DNA of 64,000 bases from Nocardia shimofusensis NBRC 100134 (GTDB taxonomy: Bacteria; Actinomycetota; Actinomycetes; Mycobacteriales; Mycobacteriaceae): NCBI RefSeq assembly GCF_001613125.1, contig NZ_BDBT01000007.1:62001-126000 (forward strand), written 5' to 3'. A program made the position numbers and the translations under genes. This document shows, piece by piece, positions 53,197-62,276 of this stretch. Under the pieces are notes generated by a model. The model was not told where the DNA came from. It worked only from the letters and a program-made list of their open reading frames with translations, and did no database searches. How positions within the stretch are numbered: the first letter of the stretch is position 1; each line of letters opens with the position of its first letter.

Positions 53197-54204
53197 TCAC
53201 GGCACCAGGACGGCGGCGCCGTCGAAGCGGCCGTGGGCGAGATCGCCCAGCGCTCTGTCGGCGGTGTCGAGGTGGTAGCGGTGGGTTCGCACCTGCAAGC
53301 GGTGCTGCTCGGCGAAGGCGAGGAACTCGCGGGCCTGTGCGCGGGTGTTGGAGGTGACGCTGCGGATCTGTCGTTCGCGGAACAGATGGCGTTGGTAGTT
53401 CAGCGGCGGAGTATCGGTCAGGTGGATGCCCGCCAAGGCCAGGGTGCCGCCCGCGTCGAGCGCTTCCAGCGCCACCGGCACCAGCTCGCCGGCCGGGGCG
53501 AACAGGATCGCGGCGTCCAACGGTTCCGGCGGGCGGTCCGCGGCTTCTCGGGCCGACGCCGCGCCCAGTTCCAGGGCGAGTTCGCGCGCGGCTGCCCCGC
53601 GGGTCATCACATGCACCCGCGCGCCGCGCGCCGCGGCCACCTGCGCGGTGAGGTGCGCGCTACCGCCGAAACCGTAGATTCCCAGCACCCCGCCTTCGGG
53701 CACCTCGGCACGCACCAACGCGTGGAAACCGATGATGCCCGCGCACAGCAGCGGCGCCAGTTCCTCGTCGCTGTATCCCGAGGGCAGCCGAAGCGCGAAA
53801 TCCGCCGGCACGGTGGCGTATTCGGCGTATCCGCCGTCGGCGTCCCAGCCGGTGTACAAGGAGTTCGGGCACAAGTTCTCCGCGCCGCGACGGCAGTACC
53901 GGCAGATGCCGCAGGTGTGGCGCAGCCACGGGATGCCGACCCGGTCGCCGGGAGCGAAGCCGTCCGCGCCGGTGACGACCTCGGCGACCACCTCGTGCCC
54001 GGGGACCACCCCGGCACGGTGCACCGGCAGATCACCCTCCACGACATGCAGATCGGTCCGGCACACGCCGCACGCCAGCACACGGACCAGCAGCTCGCCC
54101 TCGGCCGGGGCGGGCACCGGTTCGATGCCCGACCGCATGGGTCCGCCGTCGACCGGTCCCGGGGCGGCGACCCGCCATGCCCGCATCGTCTGCTCCACCG
54201 CCAT
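53197..54204 (-). CDS. Zinc-dependent alcohol dehydrogenase
   Basis: 335 residues of the medium-chain MDR family. Catalytic zinc ligands lie in [16 protein letters not shown] and PGHEVVAEV; the structural zinc site has four cysteines in [16 protein letters not shown]. The nucleotide-binding motif is [10 protein letters not shown]. The ATG at 54204 follows GGAG. It belongs to the AdhA-like branch that oxidises alcohols or reduces aldehydes with NAD(P). Confidence 0.9.
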   Translation of the reverse strand: MAVEQTMRAWRVAAPGPVDGGPMRSGIEPVPAPAEGELLVRVLACGVCRTDLHVVEGDLPVHRAGVVPGHEVVAEVVTGADGFAPGDRVGIPWLRHTCGICRYCRRGAENLCPNSLYTGWDADGGYAEYATVPADFALRLPSGYSDEELAPLLCAGIIGFHALVRAEVPEGGVLGIYGFGGSAHLTAQVAAARGARVHVMTRGAAARELALELGAASAREAADRPPEPLDAAILFAPAGELVPVALEALDAGGTLALAGIHLTDTPPLNYQRHLFRERQIRSVTSNTRAQAREFLAFAEQHRLQVRTHRYHLDTADRALGDLAHGRFDGAAVLVP

Positions 54205-54334
54205 CTGGGGCTCCTCGTCGTTCTTCGTGGCCGGATTCGGTGCGGGAATGTGCTCGAGCTGGGGTCGATTCCGCGCCGGAGACGCCGTCAGCGCTGCGAC
54301 TCGAGGTCGGCTGCTCGCGCGGTAGGGTGCGCCG

Positions 54335-55309
54335 GTGGGTTCGGATCGATTGTTGCAGACAGTGGGTACGGCCGCCGCACATGCCAGCTTGAATGTGCCT
54401 GTGGCGGGTGTGGACGACACCGTCGGTGAGGTGCTGGCGCGGATGCGCGGCCCGCGATATGTCGAGGCGGGGATCGTCGCGGTGTGCACAGGGCGGAAAC
54501 CGACCGGGGTGGTGACGATCGAAAGCCTGCTGGCCGCGGACGATTCCGCGCGTATGTCCTCGCTGATGGACGCGGACTTCCCGGTCGTGGCAGGGCAGCA
54601 GGATCAGGAACGAGCCTTGTGGAAGGCATTGCACCACGACGAGTCCGCTCTTGTGGTGGTCGACGCGGCGGGCAACTTCCAGGGCGTCATCCCACCGCAC
54701 CGTCTGCTCGCGGTCCTGCTCGAGGAGCACGACGAGGATGTCGCGCGGCTGTCCGGTTATCTGAAGTCGGCGGCGGGCGCGCGGACGGCGAGTACCGAGA
54801 GTGTGGGGCGGCGGCTGTGGCATCGGCTGCCCTGGCTCATGGTGGGATTGCTCGGCGCGATGGTGTCCGCGGGCCTGATGGACGCCTTCCAAGCGCAACT
54901 GGAGCGCCAGGTGCTGGTCGCGTTCTTCATCCCCGGCATCGTCTACCTGGCCGACGCTGTCGGAACCCAGACCGAGGCGGTCGTCATCCGTGGCCTGTCC
55001 GTCGGCATCGGCGTCGAGCGGATCGTGACACGGGAGATCATGACGGGGCTGACGATCGGGGTACTGATCGCCCTGATGTCCTATCCGGTGACGTTGCTGA
55101 TGTGGCACCAGAGCCAGGTGTCGGCGGCGGTGTCGCTGTCGTTGTTCGCCGCGTGTTCGGTAGCGGTGATCGTCGCCATGGCGTTGCCGTGGGCGATGTC
55201 GAAGTTCGGGGTGGACCCGGCTTTCGGCTCCGGGCCGCTGGCAACGGTCGTGCAGGATCTGCTGTCGATCCTGGTGTACCTCACCGTGAGTACCGCACTG
55301 GTGGGGTGA
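54335..55309 (+). CDS. CBS-domain MgtE-like divalent cation transporter
   Basis: 324 residues. A CBS pair at about 20-145 ([35 protein letters not shown]) is followed by an MgtE-like membrane domain with five helices ([20 protein letters not shown]). It is shorter than classical MgtE because the N-terminal helical domain is missing. TAGGGT six bases before the GTG suggests a leaderless transcript. Its 3' end overlaps the convergent membrane-protein gene by 29 bases. Confidence 0.82.
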   Translation: MGSDRLLQTVGTAAAHASLNVPVAGVDDTVGEVLARMRGPRYVEAGIVAVCTGRKPTGVVTIESLLAADDSARMSSLMDADFPVVAGQQDQERALWKALHHDESALVVVDAAGNFQGVIPPHRLLAVLLEEHDEDVARLSGYLKSAAGARTASTESVGRRLWHRLPWLMVGLLGAMVSAGLMDAFQAQLERQVLVAFFIPGIVYLADAVGTQTEAVVIRGLSVGIGVERIVTREIMTGLTIGVLIALMSYPVTLLMWHQSQVSAAVSLSLFAACSVAVIVAMALPWAMSKFGVDPAFGSGPLATVVQDLLSILVYLTVSTALVG

Positions 55310-55736
55310 CATCGTCGAGCCAGGTCGGGCCGTCCTCGTTCCACACGCGCCTGGCCAGCACGGCCGTGCCGAGGCCGAGCGCGCCGAACGTCGGCTGCAG
55401 CCAATGGAAACGGCCGATGATGAACGGCTGGACGGTGACCCATCCCGTCAGCAGCAGACCGCTGCCGACGCCCACCGGGCCGGCCAGCGATCGTGACCGG
55501 CCCGCCAGCACCGCGGTCGCGGTCATCGGAATACCGACCAGCGCGGCAAGCGCCGCCCCCGCGAACACCGGGCTGCGGAACGGCAACCGTGCTGTGACCT
55601 CGCTGCCAGGGTCCGCGCCGCCGCCCGCGAGACCGACCGCCCCGGCGAAGGCCCAGAAGGCGACGAAACCCGACGTTCCGGTGAGAGCGGCTCGCAAACG
55701 TCGACTCTGTCGGCGCTGCGCTCGAGATGGGATCAC
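55281..55736 (-). CDS. Small membrane protein of unknown function
   Basis: 151 residues with four membrane helices and an arginine-rich N-terminus (RAQRRQSRRLRAAL). I do not recognise the family. It is convergent with and overlaps the CBS/MgtE-like gene, and divergent from the DUF4389 gene. Confidence 0.65.
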   Translation of the reverse strand: MIPSRAQRRQSRRLRAALTGTSGFVAFWAFAGAVGLAGGGADPGSEVTARLPFRSPVFAGAALAALVGIPMTATAVLAGRSRSLAGPVGVGSGLLLTGWVTVQPFIIGRFHWLQPTFGALGLGTAVLARRVWNEDGPTWLDDVTPPVRYSR

Positions 55737-55816
55737 TGGCCCTCCATTTCCGCCATACTCGGTTGATCGGCGTCTACCCGATTCGGACCGACGAACACCG
55801 GAATGAGGTGCTGTCC

Positions 55817-56500
55817 ATGGATACCGAATACGAGTCCGGTTATCCGTTGTCCCTGAGGGGTGACCTCGACCCGCCGCTGTCTCGCTGGCTGTGGCTGATC
55901 AAGTGGCTGCTCGCGATCCCCCACTACATCGTGCTGTTCTTCCTGTGGATCGCCTTCTCCGCACTGACACTGGCCGCGGGGGTGGTCATTCTGTTCACCG
56001 GCCGCTACCCGCGTGCGATCTTCGATTTCAATGTGGGGGTCATGCGCTGGAATTGGCGGGTCCAGTTCTACAGCTACGCCGCGCTCGGCACCGACCGCTA
56101 TCCGCCGTTCACCCTCGGATCGGTCGAGTACCCCGCCGACCTGCAGGTGGCCTACCCGCAACGGTTGTCGCGGTGGAAAGTCCTGGTGAAATGGTGGCTG
56201 CTGGCCATCCCGCACTACCTGGTCGTGGCCGCGATGACAGCGAGCGGACCGAGCTTCCGCTCCGAGGACGGCGGCGGCTCGATGCTGAGCATCCCGCTGC
56301 TCGGCATCCTGGTTTTGATCGCGGCGGTGATATTGCTGTTCACCGGCCGATACCCGCGGTCGGTGTTCGACTTCGTGCTCGGCATCGATCGCTGGTTCTA
56401 CCGCGTGCTCACCTACGCGGCGCTGATGCGCGACGAATACCCGCCCTTCCGGCTCGATCAAGGGCCGCGGGAACCCACGACGACGGTGCGCGCCGACTGA
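55817..56500 (+). CDS. DUF4389 membrane protein
   Basis: 227 residues with two DUF4389 repeats; each contains a two-helix unit followed by FTGRYPRAIFDFNVG or FTGRYPRSVFDFVLG and an RYPPF/EYPPF motif. Uncharacterised family common in actinobacteria. GAGGTG precedes the ATG at 55817. Confidence 0.85.
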   Translation: MDTEYESGYPLSLRGDLDPPLSRWLWLIKWLLAIPHYIVLFFLWIAFSALTLAAGVVILFTGRYPRAIFDFNVGVMRWNWRVQFYSYAALGTDRYPPFTLGSVEYPADLQVAYPQRLSRWKVLVKWWLLAIPHYLVVAAMTASGPSFRSEDGGGSMLSIPLLGILVLIAAVILLFTGRYPRSVFDFVLGIDRWFYRVLTYAALMRDEYPPFRLDQGPREPTTTVRAD

Positions 56501-56543
56501 ATACTCGGCCGGCGACCATCCGAGGACACGGAGTCGGTCGTAG

Positions 56544-58259
56544 GTGACGCACAATGCCCGGGTGAAGTCGGTGCGTGTGTTTCCCGGTCTGCGGCAGTTA
56601 CAGGGGTACCAGCGCGCCTGGTTGCGCGCGGACGTGCTGGCGGGCGTCACGGTCGCGGCGTATCTGGTGCCGCAGGTGATGGCGTACGCGACTGTCGCCG
56701 GACTGCCGCCGGTCGTCGGCCTGTGGGCCGCGCTGGGCCCGCTGGCCGTGTACGTGCTGTTCGGAACCTCGCGTCAGCTGTCGGTCGGCCCGGAGTCGAC
56801 CACCGCGCTGATGACCGCGGTCGCGCTCGCGCCGCTGGCGGCGGGTGACCCCGCTCGATACGCGGCGCTGGCCGCGATGCTCGCCGTGGTCGTTGGCGTG
56901 CTCTGCCTGCTCGCGGCCCTGGGCGGGCTCGGGGTGCTGGCCGACCTGCTGTCCAAGCCGGTGCTCGTCGGTTATCTGGCCGGCACCGCGGGCATCATGA
57001 TCGTCGGGCAACTCGGCGGGGCGACCGGTGTGCCGGTGGACGGCGAGACCATCCCGGCCCAGTTGCGCTCGTTCGCACAGAATCTGGAGCGCTGGCATCC
57101 GCCGACCGCCGCATTGGCTCTGTGCGTGCTGGTCGCGTTGCTGGCGGCGGCGCGGTGGTTGCCGAAGCTGCCCGGGCCGCTGCTGGCGGTACTGCTCGCC
57201 GGTGCGGTGGTCACCGTGTTCTCGTTGCGACGCTATGGCATCGAGACGGTCGGGCCGGTGCCCGCGGGCATCCCCACCCCGGGTTTCGCGGCGGTCGATC
57301 CGGCCGACCTGGTGCAGCTGGTTCTGCCCGCCGTGGGCATCGCCGTGGTCGCATTCTCCGACAACGCGCTCACCGGCCGCGCGTTCGCCTCTCGGCACGG
57401 TCGCCACATCGAGGCCGACGCCGAACTGGCGGCCCTCGGCGCGACCAACCTGGCCGCCGGGGCGCTGCAGGGCTTTCCGGTCAGTTGCAGCGGAAGCCGC
57501 ACGACCATCGCCGATGCGATGAATGCCAGGACACAGCTCTACTCACTTGTCACGCTCGGCACGGTGCTGATCGTTCTGGTCGGCGCGTCAGGGGTACTCG
57601 CGGTGTTTCCGACCGCGGCGCTGGCCGCGCTGGTGATCTACGCGGCGCTGCGGCTGATCGACCTGCCCGAGCTGCGCCGGATCGGGCGGTTCCGGCGCAG
57701 CGAGCTGGTGCTGGCCCTGGCCACATTGTCGGCGGTACTGACGCTCGGCGTGCTCTACGGCGTGCTCGTCGCGATCGCCCTGTCGATCCTGGATCTGCTC
57801 CGGCGCGTCGCGCGCGCCCACGACGCCATCCTCGGCTTCGTGCCGGGGCTGGCGGGCATGCACGACATCGATGACTACTCGCTGGCGCAGCCTGTCGCCG
57901 GGCTGGTGATCTATCGCTACGACGCGCCGCTGTGCTTCGCCAATGCCGAGGACTTCCGGCGGCGCGCGCTGGCGGCTGTCGACCAGCAGACCGAGCGAGA
58001 CGGAGTCCCGGTGCGCTGGTTCGTGCTCAACGTCGAGGCGAACGTGGAGGTGGATCTGACCGCCTTGGACGCGGTGGAACAGTTGCGCGGCGAATTGACC
58101 GAGCGGGGTATCACCTTCGCGATGGCGCGGGTGAAGCAGGATCTGCGTTCCGCGCTGGACGCGTTCGGACTCACGGCCCGCATCGGAGCGGAGCATCTGT
58201 ACCCGACGTTACCCACCGCGATCGAGGCCTATCGGGCGGTGACCGGCTCAGGGGCGTGA
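56544..58259 (+). CDS. SulP-family anion transporter with STAS domain
   Basis: 571 residues: a SLC26/SulP membrane domain with about fourteen helices (LVPQVMAYATVAGLPPVVGL; SVGPESTTALMTAVAL) and a C-terminal STAS domain at about 445-565 (VEANVEVDLTALDAVEQL). Substrates of the family are sulfate, bicarbonate or other small anions. The start is GTG at 56544; a later GTG at 56562 is possible. Confidence 0.9.
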   Translation: MTHNARVKSVRVFPGLRQLQGYQRAWLRADVLAGVTVAAYLVPQVMAYATVAGLPPVVGLWAALGPLAVYVLFGTSRQLSVGPESTTALMTAVALAPLAAGDPARYAALAAMLAVVVGVLCLLAALGGLGVLADLLSKPVLVGYLAGTAGIMIVGQLGGATGVPVDGETIPAQLRSFAQNLERWHPPTAALALCVLVALLAAARWLPKLPGPLLAVLLAGAVVTVFSLRRYGIETVGPVPAGIPTPGFAAVDPADLVQLVLPAVGIAVVAFSDNALTGRAFASRHGRHIEADAELAALGATNLAAGALQGFPVSCSGSRTTIADAMNARTQLYSLVTLGTVLIVLVGASGVLAVFPTAALAALVIYAALRLIDLPELRRIGRFRRSELVLALATLSAVLTLGVLYGVLVAIALSILDLLRRVARAHDAILGFVPGLAGMHDIDDYSLAQPVAGLVIYRYDAPLCFANAEDFRRRALAAVDQQTERDGVPVRWFVLNVEANVEVDLTALDAVEQLRGELTERGITFAMARVKQDLRSALDAFGLTARIGAEHLYPTLPTAIEAYRAVTGSGA

Positions 58260-58266
58260 GCGGGCG

Positions 58267-58812
58267 CTATCCTTCGACCTCCGGTCTCCGGGCAGCTTCC
58301 GCCGCCTGCATTTCGGTGGCCGCGAGATGTTCCCCCCAGGCTCGGGCCCGATCGATCTCGCCGTCGACCACAGGCCCTGGCGTTCCGGCGACGAAGAAGT
58401 CCTGCGGATCGTCGGTCAGCTGATATCCCAGTGCTTTCAGCCGTTTGCCGATTCCCCGTGCCGCCGAACCCGGCAGCCATGGCGGCTTGCCGACCTTGGT
58501 GCCGAACGCCGCGGCGCGTGCCCCCTCGGGAGCGGGGGACGCGTCCTGCAACCACTCGCGGATGCCGATCTCCGTCTCGACCGGTTCGTCGGTCTGCCCG
58601 GCGGCATCCAAGCGGGTGCGGGCGCGACTGAGGCCGAAGGCATGGGTGGGGCCACCGACGATCAGCAGATCCACCGGAAGGTCGGGCAACTCCGAGGCCG
58701 CGACCACGCCCATCACCTGCACCTCGGCGCGCCCGTCGAAACCCTGGGCTATGGCTTCGGCCACCTCGGCGGTGTTGCCGAACATCGATTCGTAGACGAT
58801 CCGTACCTGCAT
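58267..58812 (-). CDS. Flavodoxin-like protein
   Basis: 181 residues, flavodoxin fold. The FMN phosphate loop is ESMFGNTAEVAEAI and a second flavin loop is GGPTHAFGLSRART. Longer than simple flavodoxins, with a C-terminal extension. GGAAGG precedes the ATG at 58812; an ATG at 58848 is less likely. Convergent with the SulP gene. Confidence 0.85.
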   Translation of the reverse strand: MQVRIVYESMFGNTAEVAEAIAQGFDGRAEVQVMGVVAASELPDLPVDLLIVGGPTHAFGLSRARTRLDAAGQTDEPVETEIGIREWLQDASPAPEGARAAAFGTKVGKPPWLPGSAARGIGKRLKALGYQLTDDPQDFFVAGTPGPVVDGEIDRARAWGEHLAATEMQAAEAARRPEVEG

Positions 58813-58902
58813 CTGGTCGATCCTTCCCGGTCGGGATCTGGTCTGCATGCTGTACCTCCGCGCATCTGTACCGAAACGCCGCCGTAGCGGATCATCGATG
58901 GC

Positions 58903-59622
58903 ATGCCGCACAGCGCCGACACCGGCAATCGGACGATTCCGCAGGATTCCCCGTGGCCGCTCCCCCCTCCGTCCGATGCGATACCCGCCGGCGACAGCGT
59001 CGCGATCCTGTCGGGAAAACGGCTGTGGCGCCGGTGGTTCGCTCTGGTGACGGTCGGGGAGCTCCTCGGTTTCCTGACACCTTCGGTGGTGGGCGCGCTG
59101 GTCGTGGATCGCGTCGACCTGCTCGCCGCCGGCGCGCTGCTCGTGGCGGGAGCGGTGGAGGGCGCGACACTGGGCTGGTTCCAAGCTCGGGCGCTGCGAC
59201 CGGCGCTGCCGGGATTGCGGAGTTCGCGCTGGATCATCGCGACCGTCCTGGGGGCACTGGTCGCCTGGTCGGTGGGTGCGTTGTTCGTCGTCACCGACGG
59301 ACTCTCCGGATGGGCGCGGGGGGCGCAGGTGGCGGGATTCGGGGTGGGCGGACTGGTGATTCTGCTGTCCATCGGGGTGGCGCAGTGGGCGGTCCTGCGC
59401 GCGCACACCGACCGTGCGGCGCGCTGGATCTCGGCGAACGCCCTGGCATGGCTGGCAGGATTGACCGTCTTCACCGCGTTCACCAGTCCGCTCTGGCAGC
59501 CTGGACAAGCGGCGGCCGTGGTGGCGGTCATCGGTGTATTCGGCGGCTTGCTGATGGCCGCCGTGATGGCCGCGGTCACCGGCCTGTTCCTGGTCGGACT
59601 GGTGGAAAAGAGTAGACGATGA
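58903..59622 (+). CDS. Hypothetical multi-helix membrane protein
   Basis: 239 residues, a 40-residue polar start and about six hydrophobic helices. No family recognised. Its stop overlaps the start of the WS/DGAT gene (ATGA), so it may be a membrane partner of wax-ester synthesis or simply share the transcript. Confidence 0.7.
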   Translation: MPHSADTGNRTIPQDSPWPLPPPSDAIPAGDSVAILSGKRLWRRWFALVTVGELLGFLTPSVVGALVVDRVDLLAAGALLVAGAVEGATLGWFQARALRPALPGLRSSRWIIATVLGALVAWSVGALFVVTDGLSGWARGAQVAGFGVGGLVILLSIGVAQWAVLRAHTDRAARWISANALAWLAGLTVFTAFTSPLWQPGQAAAVVAVIGVFGGLLMAAVMAAVTGLFLVGLVEKSRR

Positions 59623-61004
59623 GCGAACTGGGCCCCCTCGACGCGGGTTTCCTCGAACTGGAGGACACCGATCTGCACGTGAGCGCGCGCATCGGCGTAG
59701 TAGCGATTCTCGCGGGCAGTCCGGGAGATCGCGCGGACTTCGAACGCCGGCTCGCGCGCCGCATCGAAGCGAATCCACGAATGCGGCAGAAGATCCAGCG
59801 TGGCCGCTGGGACATCACCGCGCCGGTGTGGGTGCCCGATTCCGCGTTCGATCTCGGACACCACCTGACGTGGGCAGCGCTGCCCCGGCCGCGGGACGAG
59901 GCCGCGCTGTGGGAGTTCACGGCGAACACGATGGGGCGGCGGCTGGACCGGGATCACCCGCTCTGGCACTTCACCGTCGTCGAGCAACTCGAGGGCGACC
60001 GCTGGGCGGTGATCCTGGCCGCTCATCACAGCCTGGTCGACGGCGTCTCCGGGGTCTCCTTGCTGCGGAGCCTCTGTGACTCGCCTGCCGAGGATGCCGG
60101 CGCCGCCTCCGCGGGAAGCGGGGCGAGCGAGCCGCCCGCGGAGAGCGCGGACGGTACGACAGCGGACTGGCAGCGCCTGTTACGCGGTGGACTGGAGTTA
60201 CCCCTACGAGCGCCCGGACTGTTGGCGCAGGCGCCGCGCGCGGTGATCCGTACCGCGCGCGGGATGGCGCCATTGCTGCAGAGCGTGCTCGCCCCGCCGC
60301 GTCGCGGCTCGTCGCTGAACGGGCCGATCGGCAGGCAGCGCCGTTACGCGGTCGCCCGCGTCGGGCTCGACGAGATCGACCGGGTGCGGAAAGTGTTGGG
60401 CGGCACGGTCAACGACGTGGCGCTGACAGCGGTCACCGCGGCACTGCGCGCCGTCCTGCTGGCGCGCGGCGAGCAGCCGGGGCCGGACTCCGCGCGTGTG
60501 CTCACCCCTGTCTCCACGCGGTCGGCGCGCGCCTCGGGGAAGTTGGACAACCGGGTGTCGCTGATGTTGCCCGCTCTCCCGGTCGATCGCGAGGATCCGC
60601 TGGATCAGTACACCGCGGTGCGCGAGCAGATGGACAGCCTCAAGAGCGGCGGCGAGTCGGGTGCGGGCCGGATGCTCATCTCCGCGGCCGGGCTCGTGCC
60701 GTTCGCGCCGCTGGCATGGGTGGTGAAGACAGCGCTGCGCTACCCGCAGCAGGGTGTCGCAGCCCTGGCCACGAACGTGCCGGGACCGACGCAGACACAG
60801 CACCTGTTCGGCGCCGACGTCCTCGAAGTGTTTCCGTTCGCCCCGATCGCGATGCGCTTACGCATCGGCATCGCCATGCTGAGCTATGCGGGCACCCTGA
60901 ACTTCGGCATCACCGGCGATTACGACGGCGCGCCCGATATCGACTTGGTCGCCCGCACGATCCCGGCCGCAGTGCATCGACTGCTCGAGCGCGCAGGCGT
61001 GTGA
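59619..61004 (+). CDS. WS/DGAT wax-ester synthase / diacylglycerol acyltransferase
   Basis: 461 residues. The active-site motif HHxxxDG is visible as HHSLVDGVSG near residue 135; other conserved parts are the N-terminal MSELGPLDAGFLELED, GGTVNDVALTAV (NDVVLA-like) and TNVPGP near the C-terminus. It esterifies acyl-CoA with alcohols or diacylglycerol to make storage lipids, and is typical of oil-accumulating Mycobacteriales. Confidence 0.92.
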   Translation: MSELGPLDAGFLELEDTDLHVSARIGVVAILAGSPGDRADFERRLARRIEANPRMRQKIQRGRWDITAPVWVPDSAFDLGHHLTWAALPRPRDEAALWEFTANTMGRRLDRDHPLWHFTVVEQLEGDRWAVILAAHHSLVDGVSGVSLLRSLCDSPAEDAGAASAGSGASEPPAESADGTTADWQRLLRGGLELPLRAPGLLAQAPRAVIRTARGMAPLLQSVLAPPRRGSSLNGPIGRQRRYAVARVGLDEIDRVRKVLGGTVNDVALTAVTAALRAVLLARGEQPGPDSARVLTPVSTRSARASGKLDNRVSLMLPALPVDREDPLDQYTAVREQMDSLKSGGESGAGRMLISAAGLVPFAPLAWVVKTALRYPQQGVAALATNVPGPTQTQHLFGADVLEVFPFAPIAMRLRIGIAMLSYAGTLNFGITGDYDGAPDIDLVARTIPAAVHRLLERAGV

Positions 61005-61059
61005 AGGCGTTCGAGCAGGTATCCGCCACCACCGCATGCCATCGAACGTCGTGCCCTCG

Positions 61060-62016
61060 TCATGCGCGGCGGTGGGCGAGGTGCTTTCGCACCGCGGTGA
61101 TGATGCTGCCGGCGCAGACCAGGATCACCGCGATGGCGCCGATGCCGATGGCGATGTCGAGTGCGCGACCCAGATCGCCCTCCTGGCCTTCCTGCAGGTC
61201 GGCCAGGAACTCGTCGGAGAAATACGGCCGGTGCACCAGGATCGCGGCGGCAGTGGTGACGGCGAGCAGATCCGCGACGACAGACAGCGCGGTGACCGGC
61301 AGAGTCCAGGCGCGCACGACCAACTGCGCGATGGCCACGATCACCCACAGCGCGGCGACGACCGCCGCCAACGGCAGCAGCCGATCGACGATGCCGGGAT
61401 CGAGATTCTCGGCGGTCTCGGAAAGGAAGGAAGGCGCCAGCGCGGGAGACAGGCACAAGGTCGCGATGAGCACCGCGGTGCCGAACACCAGGTCGGCGAT
61501 GGCGTCACCGAGCGGGATCTCGTGCCCGCGCGGTACCGCGGGCAGGTCGTCGGGTCGCCACTCGTGCAGGACCGCACCCGGAGCCGTGCGCTCGATGACG
61601 GCGAATACCACCGTCACCCAGACGGCCGCGTACACCGCACCGGTGAACGCGGAGGTGAGCGCCTCCTCGAGCACCCCGCCGATCGTCGTCGTCTCGTCGT
61701 CGACCACCGCGCCCAGCAGGCTCAGCCCGCCCACGACGCCCGCCACCACACGGATCGCCGGCCACAGCACGCGCAGATAGGTGTCATACAGGCGGGGCCC
61801 GATGAGCTGGCGTGGCGCTCCCCGGAAACGGCGCGCCTGATCCTCGGGCGGGCCGAGTTCGACGAGTACCTCACGCGTCGGGCGCCCGGAGGATTCCTTC
61901 GCGATCCGTGCCCGGAGTTCCTCGGTCGCCGTCTCCCGCCGCGACTTCGGCAGGTGCGTGAGCACACCGTGCACGTAGCGGTCGATCAGTTCGTCGTCGG
62001 ACAACGTGTCGGTCAT
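61060..62016 (-). CDS. Membrane protein with HAAS-like N-terminal domain
   Basis: 318 residues. The N-terminus (LIDRYVHGVLTHLPKSRRET) resembles HAAS/DUF1700-type helical domains; about six membrane helices follow. GGGAG lies before tandem ATGs at 62019/62016. Function unknown; convergent with the WS/DGAT gene. Confidence 0.7.
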   Translation of the reverse strand: MTDTLSDDELIDRYVHGVLTHLPKSRRETATEELRARIAKESSGRPTREVLVELGPPEDQARRFRGAPRQLIGPRLYDTYLRVLWPAIRVVAGVVGGLSLLGAVVDDETTTIGGVLEEALTSAFTGAVYAAVWVTVVFAVIERTAPGAVLHEWRPDDLPAVPRGHEIPLGDAIADLVFGTAVLIATLCLSPALAPSFLSETAENLDPGIVDRLLPLAAVVAALWVIVAIAQLVVRAWTLPVTALSVVADLLAVTTAAAILVHRPYFSDEFLADLQEGQEGDLGRALDIAIGIGAIAVILVCAGSIITAVRKHLAHRRA

Positions 62017-62276
62017 CATCGCTCCCAATTGCCGGTCGGCACGCGTCCTTCGGAGGCGCCACGGCCATCGCCTGGCACTCACATCCGGGCGCGCGTCGCC
62101 AGGTTATACCGAACGGGCCGCCGGCACCTGACAAGGTATACGCAGGAAAGGGGCTCCGGTCTGTCCCCGGCCCGCCTTCATCGGATCGAATCCAGGCATC
62201 ATCGATCGCAACGGCGGAAAGGGGCGTACAACCGAGTCGGAGCAGGCGACATGCGTGACGGAAGGGTGTGTACCGA